64,000 bases of DNA from positions 31,714,452 through 31,778,451 of the forward strand of contig CM043800.1 in assembly GCA_023974075.1 (NCBI GenBank), in the 5' to 3' direction. The translations under genes and the position numbers were made by a program. Source of the stretch: Chaenocephalus aceratus. Lineage: Eukaryota > Chordata > Actinopteri > Perciformes > Channichthyidae. Numbering within the stretch: position 1 is the first letter of the stretch; the number at the start of each line of letters is the position of its first letter. Below the pieces are notes generated by a model. The model saw only the letters and a program-made list of their open reading frames with translations, did not search any database and was not told the origin of the DNA. Positions 25,796 through 35,373 of this stretch are shown here, piece by piece.

Positions 25796-28700
25796 GTCAG
25801 TGTGAATCAGGCATGTTACAAAACGTGTTGGCTTTCTCGGTTCGTTTCTTTAGGTATCCATTTGAAAAGTTTTAAATGACATTTGAAGTGAAATATCAGT
25901 CTATAACAATGATTGAATTGGTGCAAAAGTCTGGCTTCTGCTCCAATTAATTGAAGTACAAGATTTTGTTATACAACCTTCTTTTTAGACCTTAACTTTT
26001 TAGTTTGATGATCTTTTTTGTCGTCTCTGCTCCACTGTGAGTTCCTGAGTGTTTTGCTTATCATCTGCAGTATTTCATCATCGCACTTAATAATCACGTC
26101 GTCACACATAGCCAGACAAGTGCCACAATCAAAAAGAAACTGCAATGCCGTTGAAATCTGTTGTACTCCAGTGTCTGCATTCGTCTTTGTTTGAAAAGAA
26201 AACAGCTTTTGTCGTGAGGTGCTGTTTATCGCATTAGGAGCCATTCAATAAGTGTTTTGAGCATTATGGTAAAGTGAAATTCAATTGTGTGCTTCAGAGT
26301 TTTCTGTCTGTTCTCCGTCCCAGTTGTCACTCAGGAATACTAAACGCACATTTAAAGTATTTGTAGTTGACCTGCGGGTCTGCTCTGCACTTTCTAAAAG
26401 TTCCTTGTATGACATGTTGTATTAATGGGTCTGTCTTTAGCCCTGACAGCTACCCCAGAGGGACTGCGGGTGAGACAGCAACCCCCCTCTCTCAGTGTGA
26501 TGCGGGGTGAAACGGCAACCCTCTCCTGTCATTTCAAAGTTGAATCCCTGAAGTATGGGGTTCAGTGGTTCAAAATGAAGTCGGAAAAGCAGCTCATCCC
26601 AAAGTCATCCAGGCAGTTCGTTGTGGAGAAGAATCAAACTTCCTCCCTGGTGATCGCTGAGGTAACACTGGAGGATTCTGGGTGGTATTACTGCGAGGTC
26701 AACGTCCTGCAGAAAGACCCAGAGTGGGGCAACGGGACCGAGCTGGTTGTGTTAGGTAAGAAACCAATTCATCATTGCAGAACTTCATCAGAGTTGCTGT
26801 GCATGTGTGATGTTGCAATGCTGCTAATTATGTCTCATTTGGGGTCTTTTGTGAGGCTCGAGGCTCCATACAAGCGTCTGTTTAGACCAGGGGTGTCAAA
26901 CTCAAATACACAGTGGGCCAAAATAAAAAAATCGGCACTAGTTGAGGGTTCAATGTTTATTGCAAAACGTATTGAAATTAACTTATTGCACATATTAAAC
27001 CTGGAACTAACAAAGCTTAAATTATTGCCTATAAAAACAACATTAAACATTAAATAATCAGAGTCATTGCTTATGATTACATGTTTCCACAGGCCAACAA
27101 CAGCTTAAAAAAAACAATTTCCCTCAAAGAAAAAAACAAACATGCCCTGTTGTCGCAAGAAAAAAAAGTGCAGAAGGAAACATCCATGTAAACTCAGTTC
27201 GCAGCTCTGCGATGCACACTAAGCCATACTTGGCATCTCATCTTGGATGCGTGCAATATACCGGCGGGCCAGATCTAATAGTAATTAGAAATTATCCTGC
27301 GGGCCGAAATTAAATCCACCAAGGGCCGGATTTGGCCCCCGGGCCTTGAGTTTGACACATGTGGTTTAGACCATGCTTCACCGTAACAGAAATGGCCGGG
27401 CTCAATCTATACAAATTCAAGTCATGGGAAATTCACTCAGAGTTCATCTTTTCGCCTCAGCGGTTTCATGACAGATCTAGAAATAATCACCCCGGCACCA
27501 TGTGCAGTGCCTTGTATCGATCTAGCCCAGGGAATTGAAACTCACCAGAAAACAAGGCAGGGAGGGATGGCCAAATTATTATGTGGAAATCTTTCATGCA
27601 GAAAGCTTCCCTTTGTTTTTCTCTGGATGCAATGTTGCCTTCATCAAATTACAATTGATATTTCATTTGTTTACCCATTTTAGTCCTGTTCATTCGTTTT
27701 TGTTCCAGTTTTTTTTAATGGCTATATTTACCAAGAATGATGTACAGCGCAAATAGTAAGAGTGCAAATAGAAGTGGAAATATTTATCATAGTTAATATT
27801 TCATTTGTGTTCTGTAAGTACTATTTTAAAACGTTTTTCTTTATGTCTCAGAAGACTTTATCAATGTGCACATTGTTCACCATGCAAACATAATTTATGT
27901 ATAAATAAAGCTATTTCTGCTTAATTTGTCCTTGTTTTAAAATAAATGGCTGCATGATAACTAATACATTACTACTTCATTTTCTCTTTCCATAATTCTG
28001 TCCTATTTTACTCTAATGCCTGCTTCATTGACCTAAATTTACATTCTGAATTATCTCATCTGATGTGTTTACTTGGTTTCTTACCTGTTATTTTTCCTGC
28101 TAGCACCACCGTCTGCGCCCCAGATTTACCTCCAGAGTCCAACGGACCCTCACACTGGTCAGTGGGCTCTCTTCTGTCTCACTGGGGGCTTCCACCCAAG
28201 CGAGCTGACCCTCACCTGGACGTACCAGAGTGCAGGAGCCATTATTGATCACCTACCACTCACCAACTGCACCCTCCCAGCGCCCCACCCTCATGCTGAG
28301 CTGTCTGAACACCTGACTGATGGAGCTGTGCTGTCTTCAGACCGGTTGGGGAACCCAAAGTGTTTCCAGGTGACGGACAACCACAGCCGGGAAGCGTATC
28401 TCTTCAGCGTGTTCCTCCTCCCACAGAAGGAGTCCTTGGAAACAGGGATCACCTTCACATGTAGCGTGCAGGACCACCCTGCAAGGACCGCGGCTTTGAC
28501 CACCTCTTTCACTTGGGGTAAATTAAAGAACTGATTCATTTCCAAACATGCTATACAGGAGAATGTAGTTTGCATAGCTTATATAATACAGGACTATATT
28601 ATCCCCAATAGTTTTAGATATTTAATTTTTTATATTCATATCATATTTATTTTCTGTGAGTTCAGTTTGACAGATTTCTCTAAATATTACAAATCACTGC

Positions 28701-31700
28701 TGTAGAAAATGTAGAGCAGTTGTCATTTCTTTTTTTTGGAGAAAGAAACACATATACTTACTAGGGATGTAACGATACCAAAAACTCACGGTACGATAAT
28801 ATCGCGATTTTTTTTTTTATTTATTAAATAAGAAATCTGATTTGTACAGCATTTTAGTAGGATAGTACTATTTTAAAGTGTCAATAATATAATAATCAGA
28901 CCCTGCAATAGAATAAATCAAGTTTCACTTTAGTTTTTCAAGTAACTCAACTCTAACTCACTCACTCAGCATCATCAAGGTTATCTTTTAGGAATATGAG
29001 CATGTCCACATTTCCAGGTAGAAGCTGGGATGTTTGGGCGTTTACAATATCCCCTGCTGTGGAAAAAACTCTCTTGCTTGGTACTGATGTTACTGGGACA
29101 GAGAGATATGCTTTGGCAAAGGGTGACAGCAGTGGGTTAAGCTGTGCATTGTCTCTCCACCACTTCAAAAACAATACAGTGTTTGCCAAGAAGGTGAGGC
29201 TTATTGACAGGGCGAGATATAAATATACTGTTGGTACTTGTCAATGTCTCTAGGTATGTAAATGTAGCCCTGTAAATACAATGTCCTTTTGTGTTATCTG
29301 TTGTTTTATGTTCATGTTGTAACCTACTTGCTGCCATGTTGGACAGGTCTCCCCTGAAAAAGAGATCGATGATCTCAATGGGACCATCTGATCTGGCTAA
29401 GTAAAGGTTTAAAAAAAAAAATTATTAAAAAAATATATATATTAAAGACATTTTTAAGATATTCGATATATCGTTACATCCCTAATAGTTACTGAATTGA
29501 CTCAGAATCTGAAAGTGGACTGATAAAACTGCTGAAGGCATCATTATTAGGTATATACAAAGTATAACCTTTAGCCGTTAGCCTGCAGCAATATTTCTCT
29601 AAAAGGAAATTACAAATATTTTACAAAAAATTACAAAACTGAATTTGTACACTATCAAAAAGTTGATAACAACAGTTATTTAATAGTAATAGTAGATAAT
29701 ATACGCAGAATTAGTATTGTTTGTGGCCACCTGAGAAATGTTACTACCCTGTTAGGCCCCAAGCCTGTTTTTCAGGTTTCAGGCTCGAAAATGACATTCC
29801 CAGAACAAATGACCATATCTTCCCTTCTAAAAGGGTTACATTAATAATCTTTTTTTTTCAAAGTAATGATAAACCTGTGAGTTGGATGTAGAGAAGTCAG
29901 AATCAATATAGATGTTTTTTATTTTTTTAAAAATTCAGATTGAACATGGTAAAAAACTTTATATAAATTATAGTGTCCGTCCAAAAGATATGTTGTACTT
30001 ATAGTGAAAACTAACCTTGGATGATGGGTTAGTAGACTAAAAGTTTTAGGAATCCAAAGTACAACATATAATAAGTACCCTGTATCAAGATTGATGCAAA
30101 ACAAGTGATATTTCACCTTTTTAGACAGATTTAGCAAAAAAAAAAAAAAAAGGGGCCATTTGGGTGGATTTTCCATATCTCTGGCCCCCCTTGTTCGATT
30201 TTGACATGTGACATGTCTTTCTAACCGTTAGAGCCAATAGAATCCAAGGGAAATCGTCCCGCACACACTCATGTTAAAAAAAAAAGGTAGCCTGTCTGCG
30301 CATGCTAGCTTTCAGCAGAGGGGAGAAATATCGCTGCTTTGATATCAAGCAACGGAAAAGCTGTTTTATTACTTAAAGGTGGGGTAGGTAAGTTTGAGAA
30401 ACCGGCTCGAGATCGCTAGAATTTGAAAATACACAACCGGAGAAAATCTGCCACATCCTTATAGAGCCCCTCCTCCAACACACACAAATGCGCACATGAC
30501 CAATGAGGGCACGAGATAAGTTTGTGCCCCGATGGAAGGCTGACAGGCAGGTAGGCCATCCAATCCGTTTAGCCGGCTAAACGGATTGGATGTACTTTTT
30601 ACAGTATTACGGCTTCTACAGATGACATTTTTTTATGGATTTTTTGTCAAAGCACTTATATTCATTGCTAGGGGAATGTTAAGAGCATTCCATGGAATAT
30701 AACAAAAAAGTGTATCTCGAGCCAGTTTCTGAAATGTACCTACCCCACCTTTATGGATTATCAGAACATTTCAAAGGGGACGCAGACACATTGGATTAAC
30801 CTATAGATTAACTACACAATCGTTAAAACCAGACCAGTTTAGACCAGACAAAGACGAAGGTAAGCCATGTTAGCGTTGTGGGCTACCTAGCGCCACTTGT
30901 TTTGATGTACGTTTCTGTACGAGTTTGTATCTTTCAGTGTTGAGGTGGGCACCGTTAGATCCTGTGTCTCCTTGCGATCATAAACGATGTGTTGGATGTG
31001 CACCTAGGATAAGTAATAAGGGAGCGAGGAGTGATTATCGGTGCAGTAATAGGTTAGCATTTTTCGCTCAGGGGTCATTTAGATGCTTCTTAAGAGACTT
31101 GTGTTTTGTCTTGGTAAAAATGGTTTGTATCGTCAGTTAGCTGAGATTATTCCCATTAATTTGGTATAACACATTAATAAATTCTTAAATATTAAGATCC
31201 CCTGAGACACAGACAAAAAAAAAACTAAAGTAGGGGACCTTCAGGCTTAACAGGTTTACCCCCTCTACTTTTAGCTCTGGTTTTGGTCACCATCTCCTGA
31301 GGAAAGTATTTGAGTATCTGACCCTTTCTTTGTTTCTTTGCTAAACCATGTTCACTGTAGTTGCACATTTTGCCTTGCTGCTGTTTGGTGCTGGGCAGGT
31401 TTATGCAGTTAGTTTATCAGAGTTTACTTTCTATTGCCTTTTTATTTCAGAAGTAACATTGTACACTTTTTTGACACAAAAGGCAATAGAAATCCAGCAA
31501 ACAAACAGACAAAGCATCAGAAAATACAATAATGTGTGGTTTATCAGAGTTTAGCTGCAAAATTAATTCTGTTCTGTGAATGGAAATAATAGAGCTGAAA
31601 GAAACTGAAAATATGTTTGATAGTTCTCAATGGGTTTATCAATTATTAATTTAAAAATAATGATAATAGCAGCCTTAAATGTCTTCATGTACATACTGTA

Positions 31701-32343
31701 AGTTTGTACCTTTGATTTTCTGACAAATACTCCATCTGTAAATAAACTGAACTTGTAGAAATTAAGCAGGGCTTTTACTTCTGAGAAACCCAGCCCAAAT
31801 TTGCTAGTCGAAATGCAACTTCCTTTCAAATAACACAGTCTGTACACAGGTTTCAGGCATGACAGGCCTCACATACCACAAGTCGCTTGTTCTGCGTTTG
31901 CCCTACATGACTGTTAATGTGGGTCAGACATCGATCACTCCAAGGCAACAGATTGCTGCAATACTGCATACTTGAACACATTAATGATTTTCCTAATCAA
32001 TGTTTAAACACCTCTCCTCCCAGCGAGGAGGCGAGTGTCCATCAAGCAAAGCAAGTTCAACCTTCCTGATTTAATTCTGTTGTGCTCGAAAACATGATAA
32101 GTCGGTGCTAATCAGTGTTGGTCCTTTTCTTTCTCTCCAGATGCCTCCCCCAATGAGCTGATTGGACACTTGAACATTTTCAAGATGTGTTTCCTCTCTG
32201 CTGTGACCGCCATCTTTTTATTGGAAGGTAAATGTTGTTAAAGCTCTTAGCAAGAACAACAGGAAGTCATTAAGAGACTATATTTCATTGATGTTGTCTT
32301 TCTCTAAACAGCGGTCAAACATTGCAGAGTGCAGGCAAAATGA
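25741..32343 (+). CDS. V(J)-C1 immunoglobulin-superfamily membrane receptor with lysine in the transmembrane helix
   Basis: Five phase-matched exons (25741-25795, 26441-26755, 28104-28517, 32141-32227, 32312-32343) encode 300 residues. Residues 1 to about 18 are a signal peptide. Residues 20-123 are a V-type domain: C48, W61, D97-S-G-W-Y-Y-C103, then a J-like G-N-G-T strand (115-118) followed by hydrophobic residues. Residues 125-261 are a C1-type domain: C148, GGFHPSELTLTW, F-T-C243-S-V, with two further cysteines (C179, C210). Residues 268-292 are a transmembrane segment with K276 inside it; the tail is VKHCRVQAK. N-glycosylation sites are at N83, N116 and N178. A basic residue in the membrane is how activating receptors (TCR chains, NKp30, SIRP-beta) pair with ITAM adaptors, so a partner such as a CD3/FcR-gamma/DAP12 type chain is inferred. 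The V-domain end resembles NKp30 (NCR3), but NKp30 lacks a C1 domain. I cannot name an orthologue. A role in immune recognition is inference. Confidence 0.85.
26441..26755 (+). CDS. V(J)-C1 receptor exon 2, V-type Ig domain with J-like end
   Basis: Acceptor CTGTCTTTAG and donor GTAAGA. The whole V domain is in one exon, including the J-like strand (WGNGTELVVL), so no rearrangement is needed. Visible landmarks are TATLSCHF, VQWFK and LEDSGWYYCEV. Confidence 0.88.
26888..27363. mobile_element. hAT-type MITE, 476 bp, perfect 8-bp target duplication
   Basis: The ends are CAGGGGTGTCAAACTCAA and, reversed, CACATGTGTCAAACTCAAG. GTTTAGAC flanks both sides (26880-26887 and 27364-27371). The CAGGGGTGTCAAACTCA terminus is a widespread hAT type. 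Inserted in the intron between the V and C1 exons of the receptor gene. Confidence 0.9.
28104..28517 (+). CDS. V(J)-C1 receptor exon 3, C1-type Ig domain
   Basis: Acceptor TTCCTGCTAG and donor GTAAAT. It encodes APPSAPQIYLQSP, then FCLTGGFHPSELTLTW (the C1 hallmark around the first Cys and Trp) and ITFTCSVQDHP (second Cys). C1 domains are mostly confined to antigen receptors, MHC, tapasin and a few relatives. The extra pair C179/C210 could form a second disulfide. Confidence 0.88.
28962..29189 (-). pseudogene. hAT transposase C-terminal (hATC) remnant
   Basis: About 75 residues with W-W-x-D near the start, then LSVPVTSVPSKRVFS and the NVDMLIFLKDNL end motif. It lacks the RNase-H-like catalytic core and BED zinc finger of a complete hAT transposase, so it is a fossil. 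Confidence 0.85.
29238..29412 (+). mobile_element. L2/CR1-clade LINE 3' end, nested in the hAT element
   Basis: Matches the 3' end of the LINE at 10.6-10.76 kb block by block: TATGTAAATGTA, ATGTCCTTTTGTG, CAGGTCTCCCCTGAAAAAGA, ATCTCAATGGGACC, TAAAGG. Only about 175 bp of 3' UTR is present. Confidence 0.75.
29493..32140. other. Receptor intron around the MITE, otherwise unclassified
   Basis: AT-rich with a poly-A run near 30136. 30750-31140 has several GT/AG candidates but no recognisable protein. Ends in the TTCTCTCCAG acceptor. Confidence 0.4.
30376..30750. mobile_element. MITE with about 40-bp terminal inverted repeats and a central palindrome
   Basis: The left end AGGTGGGGTAGGTAAGTTTG and reversed right end AGGTGGGGTAGGTACATTTC are followed on both sides by AGAAAC-GGCTCGAGAT. 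Flanks are TTAA/TTAT, so the target site is TTA or TTAA; superfamily undecided (PIF/Harbinger or piggyBac-like). A perfect 34-bp palindrome sits inside. In the receptor intron. Confidence 0.8.
32141..32227 (+). CDS. V(J)-C1 receptor exon 4, transmembrane segment
   Basis: Acceptor TTCTCTCCAG and donor GTAAAT. It reads DASPNELIGHLNIFKMC, then FLSAVTAIFLLE. Hydrophobic residues surround K276 and cover about 20 positions. The 3.6-kb intron before it carries two repeat elements. Confidence 0.8.
32312..32343 (+). CDS. V(J)-C1 receptor exon 5, short cytoplasmic tail
   Basis: Acceptor TCTCTAAACAG, 84 bp after the previous exon. It reads A-V-K-H-C-R-V-Q-A-K and stops at TGA 32341-32343. No tyrosine, so no ITAM or ITIM, which fits an adaptor-dependent receptor. 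Confidence 0.7.
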
Positions 32344-32391
32344 TGTCCACTATGTGAGAGTACAGTATAAGGTCACATCGATCACCATCAT

Positions 32392-32392
<1 letters not shown>

Positions 32393-32429
<37 letters not shown>
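32393..32429. repeat. (AC)n microsatellite in the receptor 3' UTR
   Basis: About 18 AC units starting 50 bp after the V(J)-C1 receptor stop codon, hence probably transcribed. Confidence 0.95.
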
Positions 32430-32433
<4 letters not shown>

Positions 32434-32655
32434 GCATGCATGCATACTTTAAACACACAGCACAGGGCGGTTTTTTTCTTATTGCCTTGTCCTCTGTAAC
32501 CTATCACACATTGTCAGGTAAAGTCAACACTGACTCAGTAACCAATTATTGTCTTCCAGGAAATACAAACTGAAATTGGAAAACAAAAAAAGGGACGCTG
32601 GTTGTTCCGTGCAGCTCATCTCGGCAGACCAACCTTTGACAAACAGCGTCACGCA

Positions 32656-32661
32656 AATAAA
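32656..32661 (+). promoter_or_regulatory. Candidate polyadenylation signal of the V(J)-C1 receptor gene
   Basis: AATAAA lies 313 bp after the stop codon, on the coding strand and within a normal 3' UTR distance. The cleavage site cannot be confirmed without transcript data. Confidence 0.4.
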
Positions 32662-33570
32662 GTAATCACTGAAAAATGTGAATGAACTCAAAGGTTAATT
32701 CTGAGTAAATGTGTTAAATCCTCTTTATTAAAGTTGGTCCCGTTCCTAAACCTCTTGCTGTACACTGTTCTAGCCTACCATATATCGTCTAAATGTTGAT
32801 GCAATGCTGATTTATTTCACATCAAAGCGGTTTATATCTACAACTCTTCATCGCCACGGTGTGCTGACTTGGGTGTTTTTTTTTTTATCTGCTCATTGTG
32901 CCAGTGGCTGGTAGTTCGCACATCTTAAACCATTCATTCTGGTCTGTGTGTCAGAATGGATGCTTCATGCATGATCCACCTGTCAAACAGATACAGTGAT
33001 CAGCTCAGCCTCCACGCAGACCTAATCCTCACTAAACAGGATTACAGGCCATACCAGTGCTTGCTTGAGTGATAGCATTGTTTACGTGTGCAATGTGTGG
33101 GGTGAGATGTTGATTCACGTGTTTTGGGAACATTTAAGACCTACGCACACTGCAAAAAACACCGAATACTGCTAGTAATAATGACCTGTATCTACAGTGT
33201 AACCAGATTTAGATTAAAGTGATTTGGTGTCAAATAACCTTTTTTTCTGTTCAATAAAACGTGCTGTTGCTCACAAGCTATCCTCATTTATTTTACTATT
33301 TTTATGAATATTATTATATATGAAAAAGGTGTGCATTTGACATACATGGCTGTGTGTTGATCACATCTAAAGTCATGTTATGCAGTGTATATAAAGATGA
33401 GTGGTTAAAATGCATCGCTCACTCATCCAAAAAATATGATTACATGATTTGTTTATGGAAATAGTAGATCTATCGTTCGTCCTTATGACGTCACATTACG
33501 TGTATCATCTCTAATCTGACTGCTGCATTTAGAAAATAGTCTATGAGTCATACATTATGCAAAATATATG
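32662..33570. other. Intergenic between the receptor and FFAR-like genes
   Basis: The two genes converge here. No repeat or ORF of note was seen. Confidence 0.5.
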
Positions 33571-33576
33571 TTTATT
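33571..33576 (-). promoter_or_regulatory. Candidate polyadenylation signal of the FFAR-like gene
   Basis: On the minus strand this is AATAAA, about 800 bp beyond the FFAR stop codon. It is the first canonical hexamer noticed in that direction. Use of the site is inferred only from position. Confidence 0.3.
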
Positions 33577-34371
33577 CAATTTCTGTACATGCAAATAGCA
33601 TTTCTGTGTTTTCTCTTTTGCAATAACATCCCCCGTCATACAGCTTTCAGATTTCATACATTCATACAGCATTTCATACAAATATGCTTCTTTAGTACCA
33701 CGTATGGTTTAAACATGACCATATAATCAAATCCAATATAAATATAGATTTGTAAACTAAAATCTGCATGACAATGGTCTCCCATGTAAGGCAAAACACA
33801 GAATTATATGTTCACATAAAAAGCAAACAACATTATAGCTGCAGACTATGTGTTTTTGTAAAGCTGCACAAATCCCGGTCTCTCCTCCTTTTTTACATAA
33901 TAAACATGTTGTAACAATAAGAAGAAATATCCTGTCCATGGTTGAAGCTATTAGGAAAGCTTTATCTATTATTGCTAAGAGGTGACGTAACTGTTGCTAA
34001 GATATTCACTTTGTTGGCGGAGCACTCTGCAACACCGACTGCATGGAGGGAGATCTTTATGAAATCCTGCTGCTCTGTAAGAACAGTTTTTCCTTTAAAA
34101 TATGGCAGTTCAAAGTGGTGTGGCTATTCTTATCACAGTGCATACAAACTGCTGTGGTCTGCTCCGACAGACCGAAGCTTTTCTCTTTGGTCTCGTTTCT
34201 CAGAGGGAAGTTGATCACTGAATCAAAGAGGGACATGCTGCACTGTATACATACAGTATGCCAGGCCATCCCCACACATGTAAAAACATAAACATGGCAT
34301 TGATTCCCAGCTTCCAGGGATGAAGAAAGAACATAGCGATAGCAGCTGCTCACAGCTTTCTCTCAGTCAGC

Positions 34372-35373
34372 CTAGATAGCATTGATCTCTTCTTGTTTGT
34401 GTTCCTTATCGTTAATGCCCCCACACAAGGCCCTGAGCATATGACAGGACATGCACCGGTTTAGGCGACTCCTAACCCCTGCCATCACACTACCAACATT
34501 CTTTCTCACCGCAGAAGAGGCGAAGTAGAAAATAAGAGGGTCTAGACAAGCATTAAAGGTGCAGCACAGCAACGCTTTGTCCCTCCAGTCGGGACTTCTC
34601 CATGTGATATAACCGACAATATGCGAGACGTTATAGGGCCCGAAACATAAAGCAAACACCAGCATTGTTCCTAGAGCCATGCCGATGGCCCGGAGGCGCC
34701 GGCGGCGGTCAATGTGCTGCAGCTTGGTCAAAATCCTGATGAAGTTGATGTAACAGAAACTGCAAATCAGGAAAGGGATGCAGAACAAAACCACACAGAG
34801 CTCCAGACGCACGGGCAGGAGGACCCTCAGCTGGGCATCGGTAAAGTTCTCATAACACACTTTCTTCCTCTCTCGATCAACAGCAGTGTCATTGAGGCCT
34901 ACGGTAGTATTCAGAGGGTTGTCAGAGCGGATAAAGGGCATGACGAACACGATGCTCAGGTTCAGGAAGGAGAAGATCCAGAAGAAGATGCTGGCGGCAA
35001 CGGCATACACGGGACGGCGCTTCAGGGTGTGCTGGATGGGGAAAGCCACGCCGAGGTAGCGCTCCACGCTGACCGCAGTGAGGAAGAAGGTGCTGTTGTA
35101 AATGGTCATGTAGAAGACGAAGCCAGACAGCGGACACAACAGGTAGGGCATGTCCCAGAGCATGTTGTTCATTACTTCCTGCATCTTGAAGGGCAGGAAG
35201 AGGAGGAAGAGGAGGTCAGAGATTGTCAGGTTGAGGAGCAGGATGTCGATCGGCGTGGATTTCTTCCTCACTTTCTTGGAGAAGGTGTAGAGGGCGAGGA
35301 GATTAGTCGGAAAGCCCAGTACAAAGGTGATAATGTAGACGGACAGACACAGTGCGGTGTGGCACTCCTGCAT
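34372..35373 (-). CDS. Free fatty acid receptor 2/3-like class A GPCR
   Basis: Intronless ORF of 333 residues, the usual length of FFAR2/FFAR3 (GPR43/GPR41), which sense short-chain carboxylates such as acetate and propionate and signal through Gi/Gq. Visible features: TM1 with G20-F-P-T-N-L; TM3 end V-E-R-Y-L-G-V-A-F-P (ERY in place of DRY); probable C80-C173 disulfide; ECL2 VCYENFTDAQL; TM5 LPVRLELC with R189; TM6 CFGPYNVSHIVGY with H251; R264 before TM7; and DPLIFYF in place of NPxxY. R189, H251 and R264 sit where FFAR2 uses Arg180, His242 and Arg255 to bind the carboxylate, so ligand binding is probably kept. The start has A at -3. A C-rich tail (CMSCHMLRALCGG) could be palmitoylated. Fish often have several FFAR2/3-like copies, so I do not pick one symbol. 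Confidence 0.9.
   Translation of the reverse strand: MQECHTALCLSVYIITFVLGFPTNLLALYTFSKKVRKKSTPIDILLLNLTISDLLFLLFLPFKMQEVMNNMLWDMPYLLCPLSGFVFYMTIYNSTFFLTAVSVERYLGVAFPIQHTLKRRPVYAVAASIFFWIFSFLNLSIVFVMPFIRSDNPLNTTVGLNDTAVDRERKKVCYENFTDAQLRVLLPVRLELCVVLFCIPFLICSFCYINFIRILTKLQHIDRRRRLRAIGMALGTMLVFALCFGPYNVSHIVGYITWRSPDWRDKALLCCTFNACLDPLIFYFASSAVRKNVGSVMAGVRSRLNRCMSCHMLRALCGGINDKEHKQEEINAI

Larger units (their letters stand above)
28762..29484 (-). mobile_element. Internally deleted hAT transposon with dimerisation-domain relic
   Basis: The ends TAGGGATGTAACGATAC and, reversed, TAGGGATGTAACGATAT are nearly perfect inverted repeats. The 8-bp flanks ATACTTAC/ATAGTTAC differ at one base. On the minus strand, 28962-29189 encodes about 75 residues with LSVPVTSVPSKRVFSTAGDI and PGNVDMLIFLKDNL, the hAT C-terminal dimerisation domain. 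The catalytic part is gone. An L2-like 3' end sits inside it on the plus strand. Confidence 0.9.
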
